DNA of 64,000 bases from Kastovskya adunca ATA6-11-RM4 (GCA_019359445.1 JAHHHJ010000018.1:43338-107337); one strand, 5' to 3'. Shown: positions 28,348-38,612, counted from the first letter of the stretch. Notes: a model not told the origin generated them from the letters alone. Numbers and translations are program-made.

Positions 28348-31300
28348 TTAACTAAGACGAGTCAGCCGATTGCTGAGAATTTCAGCTTGTTTTTCCACCT
28401 CTGCCAGTGCCTCTTTTGCACCCTGCACGACTGTTTCTGGGGCTTTATTGACAAAATTGGGATTTTCTAGACGCCCTGATAACGCTTTCGCCTCGGCTTG
28501 CACTTTATTTAAACCTTTCTCTAACTTAGCGCGCAGAGCCTCGACATCCACAATTCCAGCTAGGGGCATTAACACTTGCACTGTACCAACAACTCCTGCC
28601 ATTGAATTCCTCAGTTCTTCCTCTAAAGCAGGAGTAATGGTTAAATTATTTACTTTTGCCAAATCTTGAATGTAAGACTCTCCAGCTTCTAGAATTTGAC
28701 GTTCTTCATCCTTGGCACTTTGCAAAATAATCGGCACCTTCACCCCTGGCTTAACATCTGCTTCTGCCCGGAGGTTGCGGATGATGCGGATTGTACCAAT
28801 GATCAGGTCAAACTTTTGCTCAAGGTCTGGATCGATCAGCGTTGCCTTGCCGTCCAAAAGGAGGGGCTGGGATGATTCCTTAGGCATTAGGGCTGTTGTC
28901 TGGGGAGCGCTTGGCAAGCTCTGAGGCTGGGGTTCTGGAGAGCCTACAACCTTTTCTTTCAGGGATTGAGTCTTGGCTTTTAATTCTTGGCGGTTGTTTC
29001 TAAAGAGTAAATAGCGATAAACAAACCAAAGTAAGTATCCTAAACCCACAGCTTGAAAGGTTTGTGCCACAAAGGGGAGGCTATTGAGTCCATTGACAAC
29101 GCCTTGTGCCACCCTAAAAGCAATCAAAGTGGCAAACAACAGACCCACTACGAGTAGGGGGCGCTGATAATTGCTGAAAAACTTGCCCAACGAGGCGGGG
29201 AGTCTCGACAACAAGCTTGCCCCTTGATTGAAGAGTTGTTGAGCTTGGGTTGAGTATTTCTCTAAAGAAGATTCAGTACTTTCCGGTTCAGCATTGGAGG
29301 AGGCGGCTTCAGCGTGAGATTTATCTGCTTCTGGATAAGGTTGCAGCGCCAAAAATTCCTCAGATTTTTGCGTCAGGGTATGCCAAATCTCTTCCGTGAT
29401 GTGGGGCATGAAGGGATGCAGCAGTTTCAGGATGCCTTCGAGGACGTAGGCAAGGGTTTGTTGCGCGACTTGCCGTGATGGGGATGTTGCATCCTCACGC
29501 AATCGCGATTTGACGAGTTCGATATACCAGTCGCAGAAATCCCCCCAGATGAAATCGTAAAGCCCCTTTGCTGCTTCACCCATGCCGTAGACATCAAGGT
29601 TTTCGCGAGTTTGTTTGGCGACTTGGTGAAAGCGAGAAATAATCCAGCGATCGCTTAATTCTAAATTCTCTCTTGGTTCGCCCAACTGCTGCGGCGTTTT
29701 GCCATCTAAGTTCATCATCACAAACCGGGCAGCATTCCACAGTTTGTTGGCAAAGTTCCGTGATGCCTCCACCGACACCGACTCATCTGTCTCGCGGTCG
29801 TACTCTAGACGGATATCTTGCCCCGCCCCTGCGACTTCCCGAATCAAGGTGTAACGCAGGGCGTCGCTGCCGTACTTGTTAATCAACAACAAAGGATCGA
29901 TGCCATTGTTTGCCGATTTGGACATTTTCTTATTGTTTTCATCCCGCACCAGCCCGTGGATGTAAACCGTCTCAAAGGGCATCTGATTGGTAAAGTGTCC
30001 TGCCATTATCGTCATCCGAGCCACCCAGAAGAAGATGATGTCAAAGCCAGTCACTAGGGTAGTGGTGGGATAGTAAGTCTTGAAGTCCGCCGTCTCATCA
30101 GGCCATCCCATGGTTGAAAAGGGCCACAAGCCAGAGGAAAACCAGGTATCAAGCACATCCGGGTCTTGTTGGAGCTTGACATTTTCTCCAAATTGTGCAG
30201 CAGCCTTGTGTTGGGCTTCTTCCTGATTATGGGCAACTACAAAGGGCGTGTTGGCGGCAATCTCGCCCCCAGTTTCACTCACCACATACCAGGCGGGAAT
30301 TTGGTGTCCCCACCAGAGTTGGCGAGAGATACACCAGTCTTTGAGATTCACCAGCCAGTCGCGGTAAACCTTTGTCCAGCGCTGAGGAACAAACTCCGGC
30401 GAGTTCTGCTCGTCGAGGAATGCCATCGCCTTGTCAGCCATGGGGCGAATTTTGACAAACCACTGGGTAGAGATGAGGGGTTCGACGGGGACTTTTCCGC
30501 GATCGCTATAAGGTACCGTATGCTTGTAGTCCTCTATCTTCACCAAGAACCCGTCAGCTTCTAGCTGATTGACAACATTCTTCCGGGCATCAAAACGGTC
30601 TTGTCCCTGGAAAGACCCGGCATTTTCATTTAACGTGCCGTCCTTATTCATGATGTTGATCAACGGCAGATCGTGACGCTGACCCATTTCAAAGTCATTG
30701 AGGTCATGGGCAGGTGTCACCTTTACACACCCCGTTCCGAAGCTGGGGTCAACCAACTCGTCAGCAATAATCGGAATTTCCCGCCCCATAATCGGCAACG
30801 TCAAGGTCTTACCAATTAAATGCTGGTAGCGTTCATCCTTAGGATTCACCGCCACCCCTGTATCTCCTAGCATCGTCTCTGGGCGAGTGGTTGCTACTTC
30901 TACATAACCACTGCCATCGCTAAGGGGATAGCGAAAATGCCAGAGATTTCCGTTAACTTCCTTATTTTCGACTTCTAAATCAGAGACAGCAGACTGAGTT
31001 CCAGGGCACCAATTCACCATGTATTCGCCCCGGTAAATCAGCCCCTCCTCATACAGTTGGACAAAAGCAGTCAGTACAGCTTTTGATAAGCCTTCATCGA
31101 GGGTAAAGCGTTCCCGTGACCAATCTGCCGACACACCTAAGCGTTTTAGCTGATTAACAATTGTGCCACCCGATTCTTCCTTCCACCGCCAAGCCCGTTC
31201 GAGAAACTTCTCGCGTCCCAACTCGTAACGGGTGGTGCCTTCTGCCTTAAGTTGTTTTTCCAGAATCGCCTGCACGGCAATGCTAGCGTGGTCGGTTCCT

Positions 31301-31551
31301 GGTAACCACAGAGTATTGCCGCCTTTCATCCGGTGATAACGGACGAGGGTGTCAATCAGGGCATTCTCAAAAGCATGACCCATGTGCAAGCTGCCCGTGA
31401 CGTTGGGCGGCGGAATGACGAGGCTGTAAGGTTCGCCGCTGTGGTTGGGGTCGGCTTTGAAGACTTGGTTTTCTTCCCAGGAGTGCTGCCACTTGGATTC
31501 TGTGGCAGTGGGGTCGTATTTGGTGGCAAGGGTGGGAATTGTTGCGGTCAT
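28348..31551 (-). CDS. valS: valyl-tRNA synthetase with an internal CAAD membrane domain
   Basis: A 1067-residue class I synthetase. HIGH-type 'GSLHMGH' (H56-H59), KMSKS in '[10 protein letters not shown]', '[10 protein letters not shown]', editing domain and C-terminal tRNA-binding coiled coil ('[20 protein letters not shown]') are present. Between the anticodon-binding domain and that coil (about residues 744-896, bases 28864-29322) lies an extra acidic linker plus two membrane helices ('[19 protein letters not shown]', '[16 protein letters not shown]'). This is the CAAD domain described for some cyanobacterial synthetases, which places them on thylakoid membranes. It charges tRNA-Val. The start is ATG 31551; the coiled-coil hypothetical follows. 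Confidence 0.96.
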   Translation of the reverse strand: MTATIPTLATKYDPTATESKWQHSWEENQVFKADPNHSGEPYSLVIPPPNVTGSLHMGHAFENALIDTLVRYHRMKGGNTLWLPGTDHASIAVQAILEKQLKAEGTTRYELGREKFLERAWRWKEESGGTIVNQLKRLGVSADWSRERFTLDEGLSKAVLTAFVQLYEEGLIYRGEYMVNWCPGTQSAVSDLEVENKEVNGNLWHFRYPLSDGSGYVEVATTRPETMLGDTGVAVNPKDERYQHLIGKTLTLPIMGREIPIIADELVDPSFGTGCVKVTPAHDLNDFEMGQRHDLPLINIMNKDGTLNENAGSFQGQDRFDARKNVVNQLEADGFLVKIEDYKHTVPYSDRGKVPVEPLISTQWFVKIRPMADKAMAFLDEQNSPEFVPQRWTKVYRDWLVNLKDWCISRQLWWGHQIPAWYVVSETGGEIAANTPFVVAHNQEEAQHKAAAQFGENVKLQQDPDVLDTWFSSGLWPFSTMGWPDETADFKTYYPTTTLVTGFDIIFFWVARMTIMAGHFTNQMPFETVYIHGLVRDENNKKMSKSANNGIDPLLLINKYGSDALRYTLIREVAGAGQDIRLEYDRETDESVSVEASRNFANKLWNAARFVMMNLDGKTPQQLGEPRENLELSDRWIISRFHQVAKQTRENLDVYGMGEAAKGLYDFIWGDFCDWYIELVKSRLREDATSPSRQVAQQTLAYVLEGILKLLHPFMPHITEEIWHTLTQKSEEFLALQPYPEADKSHAEAASSNAEPESTESSLEKYSTQAQQLFNQGASLLSRLPASLGKFFSNYQRPLLVVGLLFATLIAFRVAQGVVNGLNSLPFVAQTFQAVGLGYLLWFVYRYLLFRNNRQELKAKTQSLKEKVVGSPEPQPQSLPSAPQTTALMPKESSQPLLLDGKATLIDPDLEQKFDLIIGTIRIIRNLRAEADVKPGVKVPIILQSAKDEERQILEAGESYIQDLAKVNNLTITPALEEELRNSMAGVVGTVQVLMPLAGIVDVEALRAKLEKGLNKVQAEAKALSGRLENPNFVNKAPETVVQGAKEALAEVEKQAEILSNRLTRLS

Positions 31552-31627
31552 TGGGGAATGCTAAGGGCAGTTAGGGTTACTTAAGATTTTGCCATACTGC
31601 CAGGAATGAGGGGGAAAGAGGGAATGA

Positions 31628-32073
31628 ACCGCAGAGGCACAGAGGACACGGAGAGAAGAGAGGAAAAAGAGAGATGAATGAGTTGACGGGTGCGGTAATT
31701 GGGTCGGCAATTGAGGTACATCGGGTGTTAGGGCCTGGTTTTTTGGAGGTGGTGTATGAGGAGGCATTGGCTGCGGAACTTGAGTTGAGGAGGATTCCTG
31801 TAATTCGTCAAAAAGTGGTGGCTGTGAATTATAAAGGTCGTAGAGTTGGTGAAGGCAAGTTGGATTTACTAGTTGCCAACAGCCTCATTGTTGAACTTAA
31901 AGCAGTAGTTAATCTAACGCCAATCCATGAAGCCCAAGTTCTCTCTTATCTCAAAATGACAGGCTATCCTCTTGCTCTTCTCATCAACTTCAACGTTCCC
32001 CTCCTCAAAGACGGCATCCGCCGCATCATTCTCTCTTAACCTCTTCCCTCCGTGCCCTCTGCGCCTCTGTGGT
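31628..32073. mobile_element. GxxExxY element bounded by 33-nt inverted repeats
   Basis: The left end is 'accgcagaggcacagaggac' continuing to 31660; the right end (32041-32073) is its inverted copy with four mismatches in 33, all transitions. The repeats enclose only the GxxExxY gene. The layout resembles the intervening-sequence elements that sit in some bacterial 23S rRNA genes, but here it is intergenic, upstream of valS. Mobility is inferred; no target duplication was identified. Confidence 0.6.
31674..32039 (+). CDS. GxxExxY protein
   Basis: A 121-residue protein of the GxxExxY family: 'NELTGAVIGSAIEVHRVLGP', 'GFLEVVYEEALAAEL' (the naming G-x-x-E-x-x-Y lies in 'GPGFLEVVYEEAL') and the nuclease-like core 'EGKLDLLVANSLIVELKAVV', where D and E-x-K form a PD-(D/E)XK-like pattern. 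It ends 'NFNVPLLKDGIRRIILS'. The family is found in 23S rRNA intervening sequences and in free-standing copies; its biochemical role is unproven. The gene fills the space between the 33-nt inverted repeats almost exactly. Confidence 0.88.
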   Translation: MNELTGAVIGSAIEVHRVLGPGFLEVVYEEALAAELELRRIPVIRQKVVAVNYKGRRVGEGKLDLLVANSLIVELKAVVNLTPIHEAQVLSYLKMTGYPLALLINFNVPLLKDGIRRIILS

Positions 32074-32220
32074 CTATCAAAAAACGATTAATCCGCAATA
32101 ATAACTAATAATCCTGCCAAAATAACCAAAAAGTGCGTGAATTTGCCGATCTTTTTGCGGATTTCTCTGACTATGCTGTGTAAGCGGATGTAATACGTAA
32201 GTAGCGCTTACAAGGCTAAG

Positions 32221-34176
32221 ATGAAAAACTTCCAACTTCGTTTCAAGGTTGCACTGGCTACCGCGATCGCCACCAGCATTGTCAGTACTCCGGCTCAACT
32301 GCTGGCAGCCGATCTGCAGCAACCCACCCAAACCCTTACCGCTCAAGCTAGCAGTACCGATCGCTTGCTACAACAAGTTAGTGAGTTGCGCGGGGTTGGG
32401 AAGTATCGAGAAGCCCTCGCTATTTTGGAACAAGTCCTCAAACTCCAGCCCAACTCCTTCTTAGCCTGGTATTGGCAAGGCGTTACCCTCAGTAGCTTAA
32501 AACAATACGACAAAGCGATCGCCTCCTACGACGAAGCCATCAAAATCAAGCCCAACTACCTTTTAGCCTGGTTTGAAAAAGGCAATGCGTTTTACGAACT
32601 GCAACAATATGACGCCGTCGTCACCTCATGGAAACAGGTACTGTCCCTAAGAGCAGAATCTGAGTACGAACAACAACTCGTCAGCACGGTTATTCCTCAA
32701 AAAATTGCCAGCGTGTTGGTTTCTGACTTGCAGGAATATGAGGAAGCGATCGCGTTCTACAACGAAGTGCTAGAAGTTGAGTCCAAAAGTGCCGAAACTT
32801 GGCTTAACCGAGGCACAGCCTACTATCTCTTGGGTCAATACCAAAAAGCGCTGACTGATTTTGATCAAGCGATCGCTATTAACGCTGACTACTCCTTGGC
32901 TTGGAAGCGGCGGGGACTGGCACTGTATCGCCTAGAACGTTACGAACAAGCGACGGTTGCGTTTGAACGAGCCGCTAGATTAGCACCAGACGACCTAGAA
33001 GTAGCAGGACTCCTCTCCGTATTGCAAACCACCTCCCAAACCGATTCCCGCGCCTCCCAGCAGCAACTCGTTGCCCTCCGTGGTGATATCAGTACAGCAG
33101 AAGCAACGCTGGTTAGCTTACGCTCAGAAATTAAAACCGCCACTACCCAGCTAGCATCCTCTCGAACTGAGGTGCAACAGTCTCAACAACGCCTGGTAGC
33201 ACTCCGCCAAGAATTGCAAACAGTTCAGGCGGAAGTCCGCACCTCTCAACAACGTCTGGTGTCACTCCGCCAAGAAATTACAACCACTCAAGCGCAATTG
33301 GCATCCTCCCAACGGGAAGTGCGCCAATCTCAAGAGCGCCTCGTTGCCGTGCAAGCCGAAATTAAAACCGCTCAATCCCAACTGCAACAATCTCAGCAGC
33401 GGTTAGTCGCGATCCGAGAAGAGATTAAAACGATTCAAGCCCAACTAGAATCCTCCCAACGGGAAGTGCGCCAATCTCAGGAGCGCCTCGTTGCCGTGCA
33501 AGGGGAAATTAAAACCGCTCAATCCCAACTGGCATCCTTCAGGAAAGAGCGTCAAAGCTTAGAACAGAGGCTGGTGGCTATACAGCAGGAAATTAAAACC
33601 ACCGAAGAACGGCTAGAAGCTTCCCAAGTCGAAGTTCGTCAATCTCAACAGCAGTTAGTCTCGTTTCGTAACGAAACGCAAGCAACACGCGATCGCCTAG
33701 AAGCACTCAAAAAAGAAAGCCAAAGCCTAGAACAACGATTAGTCGCTGTGCGTGGAGAAATCAAAACCGCTGAAGAACGGCTCACGACCTCCCGCACGGA
33801 GTTGGAAACTTGGCAAAGCCGACTCATAGCCGCACGAGGAGAGATGCAAACACTGCAAGCCCAAATCAAAACCCTCCAAGAGCAGCGAACTGCTTCTCAA
33901 AGTCAACTCCAGTCTGTACAACAGCGTTTAGCTGCTCTACAAACTGAAATCCGCACTTCAGAAGCCTCACTAACAGCCTCTCAGACCGACATGCGTCAAA
34001 TGGAAGAGCGCCAGCAAATGGCGACAGAAGCGCTCAACGTCACCCAAGTGCAGTATTGCGGATTGCAAGAAAAACTCAGCGAAATGGAAGTCGCCATCCG
34101 GCAAATGCGAGGAACGCGACTAGCCTCAGATGTCGTTCAACGTTGCCCATTTTTACAGGAGGCAAGGTCTGAGTAG
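32221..34176 (+). CDS. exported TPR and coiled-coil protein
   Basis: A 651-residue protein. The N-terminus ('MKNFQLRFKVALATAIATSI') and following 'LLAADLQQPTQTLTAQA' look like a signal peptide. Residues about 45-265 contain five or six TPRs ('SFLAWYWQGVTLSSLKQYDK', 'AETWLNRGTAYYLLGQYQKA'). Residues about 280-640 are a repetitive coiled coil built from a roughly 30-residue unit ('SQQRLVALR.E..T.QA.L.') repeated about a dozen times. Such proteins are scaffolds in the periplasm or at the membrane. The DNA repeats are similar enough to recombine. No closer family known to me. Confidence 0.82.
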   Translation: MKNFQLRFKVALATAIATSIVSTPAQLLAADLQQPTQTLTAQASSTDRLLQQVSELRGVGKYREALAILEQVLKLQPNSFLAWYWQGVTLSSLKQYDKAIASYDEAIKIKPNYLLAWFEKGNAFYELQQYDAVVTSWKQVLSLRAESEYEQQLVSTVIPQKIASVLVSDLQEYEEAIAFYNEVLEVESKSAETWLNRGTAYYLLGQYQKALTDFDQAIAINADYSLAWKRRGLALYRLERYEQATVAFERAARLAPDDLEVAGLLSVLQTTSQTDSRASQQQLVALRGDISTAEATLVSLRSEIKTATTQLASSRTEVQQSQQRLVALRQELQTVQAEVRTSQQRLVSLRQEITTTQAQLASSQREVRQSQERLVAVQAEIKTAQSQLQQSQQRLVAIREEIKTIQAQLESSQREVRQSQERLVAVQGEIKTAQSQLASFRKERQSLEQRLVAIQQEIKTTEERLEASQVEVRQSQQQLVSFRNETQATRDRLEALKKESQSLEQRLVAVRGEIKTAEERLTTSRTELETWQSRLIAARGEMQTLQAQIKTLQEQRTASQSQLQSVQQRLAALQTEIRTSEASLTASQTDMRQMEERQQMATEALNVTQVQYCGLQEKLSEMEVAIRQMRGTRLASDVVQRCPFLQEARSE

Positions 34177-34194
34177 TTTGCTCCTCAAGCAAAT

Positions 34195-34208
34195 GTATCA
34201 GCAGTTAC
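34195..34208 (+). promoter_or_regulatory. NtcA-binding site upstream of glnB
   Basis: GTA-N8-TAC (GTATCAGCAGTTAC) is an exact match to the NtcA consensus. A TAGAAA at 34232 lies about 23 bases downstream, the usual spacing to the -10 box in NtcA-activated promoters. It is 84 bp before the glnB start. This fits nitrogen-starvation activation of PII by NtcA/2-oxoglutarate. Confidence 0.8.
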
Positions 34209-34279
34209 ATTACCTGCTATCTTGACGGTGCTAGAAAATGTCATGCTGGTCTTATAAAGATAGATAGAAAATTTCGTGA

Positions 34280-34630
<351 letters not shown>

Positions 34631-34642
34631 GGCTGAAGAAGT

Positions 34643-34684
34643 GCTGAGGACTGAGGGACGATTCAGGACTCAGCCATTTTTTCT
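34643..34684. terminator. possible terminator after glnB
   Basis: GCTGAG (34643-34648) pairs with CTCAGC (34669-34674), followed by TTTTTT. The loop is long (20 nt) and contains 'ggactgagg' repeat sequence like that at 4930. The stem overlaps the last codons of rdgB on the other strand. Confidence 0.4.
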
Positions 34685-35241
34685 AGCTGCGGGAGGAGTT
34701 CCGCAAAGGCTTTGCCACGATGACTAAGCGATCGCTTCACCTCCGGTGCCATTTCGGCGAAGGTGAGGCGTTTTTCTGGAACGTAAAAAATCGGGTCATA
34801 GCCAAATCCCCCCAGACCGCGCGGCGCATGGAGGATAGTACCGGGACAAATTCCTTGGGCTTGGGCGGCGATTGAACCATCGGGACGAGCGATCGCCACT
34901 ACACAGACAAACTGCGCGTCCCGATGCAATTCATTTCCCAATTCCATTAGTAAGCGCTCAATGCGCTCAGTATCTGTCCTACCGTAACGAGCGGAGTAGA
35001 TACCGGGTGCGCCATCTAGGGCATTGACTTCTAATCCAGAATCATCAGCGATCGCCCACTCTCCTGTTGCTTTCGCTACCCCTGAGGCTTTCAGGCAGGC
35101 ATTTTCACTAAATGTTTCGCCTGTTTCCTCAATCTCTAACTCTTCCGGCTTCAATTGCAATTCCCAGCGAGCATCCGTCAAATAATCCTGCATTTCTGGC
35201 AATTTTCCCGGATTCCCCGTCGCTACGATTAGTTTTGTCAT
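34663..35241 (-). CDS. rdgB: RdgB/HAM1 non-canonical purine NTP pyrophosphatase
   Basis: A 192-residue HAM1-type enzyme: 'LIVATGNPGKLPEMQDYL' (Ser/Thr-Asn-Pro-x-Lys), 'ETGETFSENACLKASGVA', 'WAIADDSGLEVNALDGAPGI' with the catalytic D-D-S-G, and 'PRGLGGFGYDPIFYVPE', 'SHRGKA'. It hydrolyses dITP, XTP and ITP to the monophosphate and keeps deaminated purines out of DNA. Length and start are normal. It is convergent with glnB and lies 118 bp downstream of the phosphohexomutase gene on the same strand. Confidence 0.95.
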   Translation of the reverse strand: MTKLIVATGNPGKLPEMQDYLTDARWELQLKPEELEIEETGETFSENACLKASGVAKATGEWAIADDSGLEVNALDGAPGIYSARYGRTDTERIERLLMELGNELHRDAQFVCVVAIARPDGSIAAQAQGICPGTILHAPRGLGGFGYDPIFYVPEKRLTFAEMAPEVKRSLSHRGKAFAELLPQLEKMAES

Positions 35242-35359
35242 TTCAGATTTTTATACAGATTAACTAAGTTTTGTCAATAGTTTATTATCTGCAATCTCAA
35301 AGAAAAAACAGCAGATTTTGAGGGCTTTAGCCCTGATAACAAACCTTTAATGGGTTAAG

Positions 35360-36802
35360 TTAAACCGAATTTGCCCAATCTTTCGTCCAGGCAAGGGTCT
35401 GACGTGCCTGCTCAATTGTCGGCGCTTCACAGTACAGCCGCAGTACAGGTTCCGTCCCACTAAAGCGAATCATCAGCCAACTGTCGTTAGCCAGACGGAA
35501 TTTGTAGCCATCTGTGGTTTGGCAATCGACCACCGCTTGATCGGCGATTTCTTTTAAGGGTTGATTTTCCAGTTGCTCGATTAGACGCGATCGCACGTCC
35601 ATTCCTGACAGGTGCAAATCCAGCCGATCGTAGGCACAAAAGTAGCCCGTTTGCTCTTGTAACTGTTGGTAAAGCTCGCTCAAGTCCAATCCCGACTCCG
35701 CGATCGCTTCTAGTAAGTACAACGCGGATAACAGGGCATCCCGTTCCGGAATATGAGTGCCGTAACCAATGCCACCAGACTCCTCACCGCCGAGTAAGAC
35801 GGGGCTAGATAACATCCGGTCAGCGATGAATTTGTAGCCGATGGGCGTCTCGTAAACAGGTAACTGGTGCAAGGCAGCAACGCGGGGAATCAAATCTGAG
35901 CCACTGACTGTTTTGACGACTTCCCCCTTCATGTGACGCCGCGAGGCTAGGTGGTCAATCAGGATGGGAATGAGAATTTGAGGACTGAGGAAGTTACCCT
36001 GCCCATCAACAGCGGCAATGCGATCGCTATCACCATCAAATACCAACCCGACAGCAACACCGCTACTGTCACGCCGCCCCTGCGTCCGCATGACTCGGAA
36101 CAACTTACTCAGGTAGCGTGGTAAAGGTTCTGGGGCACCACCGTTGAAGAGCGGATCGCGATCGCTGTTAATTTCTTGAATCGGGACATCAAGAATCTTA
36201 CTCAATCCCCCCGCCGCTGCGCCGTGCATGACATCGGCATAAACCGTAAGTTTCCCCTGGCGAATCGCTTCTTGAATCCGGGAAATATCAACTTTTGCTC
36301 GCAGGGCTTCACAATAGCTCGACCAGGGGTCAAAGATTTGGAGATTGCCAGGTGTCGCAGCAGGTGGCACGCCTTGAGGCAATAGCGCTTCAATTTTTGA
36401 TGTGATTTCTGGAGACACCGACCCTCCAAACGCCCCTTTCACCTTTAAGCCTAGATAGCTACCGGGATTATGACTCGCCGTAATCACCAACGCCCCTAAA
36501 GCATTACGTTCCTTTGCTGCCCAGCTAAACGCTGGAGTTGGAGCATAATCCTCACTTAGCAAGACATCGAAGCCCGCAGCTTGCACAACTTCGGCTGTCT
36601 TTTTGGCAAAGTCTTCTGCCATAAAACGTCGGTCATGACCGACAATTATTGTCCGGTTATCAGCGCTAGCGCCAAAAACATCTGCCAGTACTTTTGCTGC
36701 CACCGGGGCAACTAATGCCAAACGCTCAAAGGTGAAATCGGCGGCAATAAGACCTCGCCAGCCATCGGTACCAAACTTAATTGACTGCACGGCAACCGCC
36801 AT
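35360..36802 (-). CDS. phosphoglucomutase/phosphomannomutase family protein
   Basis: A 480-residue four-domain alpha-D-phosphohexomutase: 'FGTDGWRG', active-site 'ITASHNPGSYLG' (phospho-Ser S110), metal loop 'GLVFDGDSDRIAAVDG', 'GGEESGGIGY' in domain 3 and the phosphate-binding 'WLMIRFSGTEPVLRLY' in domain 4. It interconverts hexose-1- and 6-phosphates; whether glucose, mannose or glucosamine is used cannot be told from motifs alone. The start is ATG. The gene appears to share a strand and possibly a transcript with rdgB. Confidence 0.92.
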   Translation of the reverse strand: MAVAVQSIKFGTDGWRGLIAADFTFERLALVAPVAAKVLADVFGASADNRTIIVGHDRRFMAEDFAKKTAEVVQAAGFDVLLSEDYAPTPAFSWAAKERNALGALVITASHNPGSYLGLKVKGAFGGSVSPEITSKIEALLPQGVPPAATPGNLQIFDPWSSYCEALRAKVDISRIQEAIRQGKLTVYADVMHGAAAGGLSKILDVPIQEINSDRDPLFNGGAPEPLPRYLSKLFRVMRTQGRRDSSGVAVGLVFDGDSDRIAAVDGQGNFLSPQILIPILIDHLASRRHMKGEVVKTVSGSDLIPRVAALHQLPVYETPIGYKFIADRMLSSPVLLGGEESGGIGYGTHIPERDALLSALYLLEAIAESGLDLSELYQQLQEQTGYFCAYDRLDLHLSGMDVRSRLIEQLENQPLKEIADQAVVDCQTTDGYKFRLANDSWLMIRFSGTEPVLRLYCEAPTIEQARQTLAWTKDWANSV

Positions 36803-37008
36803 AGAAAAAATTATTTACCAGGTTTTCTCATCCTCATCGCAGGATTCTAACATTGTGACTGGCGATTGGCGACGCCGGGGAGTTGCAGGGCGATCGCCTT
36901 CGAGATTGAGAAGCTTTTGCAGTTCAACGCCTTCATTGATCACGCCGCAGTTCCTGCAGGAAGATACTTAGCTAGTGATTTATTTCGGCGCGGCTGCACT
37001 AGCTCGTT

Positions 37009-37380
37009 TCATATCAACCCATTCCCACCGAGCTGTTGCTCCCCTGCTTCTGCCTTTCGATGGCGGGGGTAGGACATCTCTTCTTGAAGCTTTTTCAGGA
37101 GCGATCGCAGCTTGATGCGGTCGATATAGGGCCAACCTCCTGATTCTTCGATATCCCTGAGTAGGGCGTAGAGGGCTTGCCGATTGTCGGGTAACGCGGA
37201 TTGAAACATCTCTTCACGAATATCTCGATGCCACTGCTCTAAAGCCCGCAGTAGTTCCAAAAGTGCCAGAGCGTTTCCCTGATGGTTAGTAGCTAGGGAG
37301 TGAACCTCGATGGCGATCGCTTGCAGTTGGTCTTCTAACGGTTTTTCCTCTAGCTCTGGGTCGTGGTTCATGCTATCCAA
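37009..37380 (-). CDS. conserved cyanobacterial hypothetical protein, helical
   Basis: A 123-residue predicted all-helical protein: 'LEDQLQAIAIEVHSLATNHQ', 'LALLELLRALEQWHRDIREE', 'RQALYALLRDIEESGGWPYI', 'LKLRSLLKKLQEEM'-like end. It lacks signal and membrane segments. The pattern matches a small conserved cyanobacterial family of unknown function as far as I recall. It is divergent from psbO across 344 bp and 206 bp upstream of the phosphohexomutase on the same strand. Confidence 0.6.
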   Translation of the reverse strand: MDSMNHDPELEEKPLEDQLQAIAIEVHSLATNHQGNALALLELLRALEQWHRDIREEMFQSALPDNRQALYALLRDIEESGGWPYIDRIKLRSLLKKLQEEMSYPRHRKAEAGEQQLGGNGLI

Positions 37381-37724
37381 TTATCTAAAAATTCGCTTCG
37401 GGTTACAGCGAGGGGGGATTCTTTTGCCCGCTTGATTCAGGAAAAAGAGGGGACAAGCCCGTGTACAATGCTCTATGAGATCTGGGGCTTGTGCCTTCGG
37501 TGCCATCCGACGAACTTTGCTCAACCACCGCAGCGGTTCAAAAGATTTCGCACGACGGCAAGCGCTCTTGTGCCCCAAAATATAGCATGGGTGGCAATCA
37601 ACTTGTGGGCATTCCTTTTGAAGGTTTAAGGACAACAGCGGTTTCACTTCTATGACCGAAGCCCAATTCAAGTTTCACCCTCGCAAGCATTTTCATATCC
37701 GCTCTTTTTGAATTGAGGTTGACC
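37381..37724 (+). other. intergenic region upstream of psbO (344 bp)
   Basis: This region holds the psbO promoter and that of the divergent helical protein. A Shine-Dalgarno-like 'ttgaggttgacc' precedes the psbO ATG. A 96-codon minus frame across it is Cys/Arg/Pro-rich and looks non-coding. No other feature seen. Confidence 0.5.
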
Positions 37725-38561
37725 ATGAGGTATCGCAGTTTTATTGTTGCCTTCCTGGCTTTATGCCTGGGGGTACTAACAGCTTGTAGTGAGGGTCCAG
37801 CTAGCGCAGCTAGCAGCGATCAATTAACTTATGACCAAATCAGAAACACCGGTCTGGCAAACAACTGTCCGCAACTGGCAGAAACAAGTCGCGGTTTTCT
37901 TGCCATCGATTCCAACCAGTCTTACCGACTGACTGATCTCTGCCTACAGCCAACTACATTTTTTGTCAAGGAAGAACCCGTTAATAAGCGTCAAGAAGCC
38001 GAGTATGTTCCCGGTAAGTTGTTGACACGGTACACATCTAGCCTTGACCAAATACGTGGGCCGTTGAAAGTTGGGGAAGATGGTAGCCTCACCTTCATTG
38101 AAGAAGATGGGATCGACTTTCAAGCAATCACTGTTCAGTTACCTGGAGGCGAGCAAGTCCCGTTCCTCTTCACAATTAAGAGCTTAGTTGCCAAGTCTCA
38201 GCCTGGATTGGATAGCATTAACACCTCTACTGACTTTGAAGGTGAGTTCAAAGTCCCCTCCTACCGGGGTGCAGTTTTCCTAGACCCGAAAGGTCGTGGT
38301 GTAGCGTCTGGCTACGACAACGCGATCGCTCTTCCCTCCCAAGCTGACCGAGCAGATCTAACTCGTGCTAACGTAAAGCGCGTGGAAACTCGCTTTGGCA
38401 CAATCTCTCTCCAAGTTGCGAAGGTAGATAGTCGCACGGGTGAAATTGCCGGGACATTTGAGAGCGAACAGCCTTCGGATACCGACTTAGGCGCTGACGA
38501 TCCAGAAGAAGTTAAAATTCGCGGCATCTTTTACAGTCGCATTGAGCCTGAATCTATATAG
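37725..38561 (+). CDS. psbO: photosystem II manganese-stabilizing protein PsbO
   Basis: A 278-residue exported protein: an N-terminal hydrophobic signal with a lipobox-like 'LTAC', then 'LTYDQIRNTGLANNCPQL', the disulfide pair (C in 'NNCPQL' and in 'TDLCLQPT'), 'FFVKEEPVNKRQEAEYV', 'GPLKVGEDGSLTF', 'VPSYRGAVFLDPKGRG' and 'ESEQPSDTDLG'. PsbO caps the Mn4CaO5 cluster on the lumenal side of PSII. I chose ATG 37725; the frame extends to a TTG at 37713 but GAGG lies between them. A strong terminator follows. Confidence 0.97.
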   Translation: MRYRSFIVAFLALCLGVLTACSEGPASAASSDQLTYDQIRNTGLANNCPQLAETSRGFLAIDSNQSYRLTDLCLQPTTFFVKEEPVNKRQEAEYVPGKLLTRYTSSLDQIRGPLKVGEDGSLTFIEEDGIDFQAITVQLPGGEQVPFLFTIKSLVAKSQPGLDSINTSTDFEGEFKVPSYRGAVFLDPKGRGVASGYDNAIALPSQADRADLTRANVKRVETRFGTISLQVAKVDSRTGEIAGTFESEQPSDTDLGADDPEEVKIRGIFYSRIEPESI

Positions 38562-38612
38562 TTCGGTAACACAATATCAAGCCAAGAGTTTCTTTGCTGA
38601 AAACTAGTTGTT

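Noticed and set aside
31628..31673. Insertion-sequence terminal repeat
   Set aside because: No transposase between the repeats; the only gene is GxxExxY.
32077..32346. 89-codon minus frame overlapping the TPR gene start
   Set aside because: Antisense to a clear signal peptide and TPR region; composition not protein-like.
37381..37671. 96-codon minus-strand frame upstream of psbO
   Set aside because: Cys/Arg/Pro-rich composition without structure, and it overlaps the psbO promoter.
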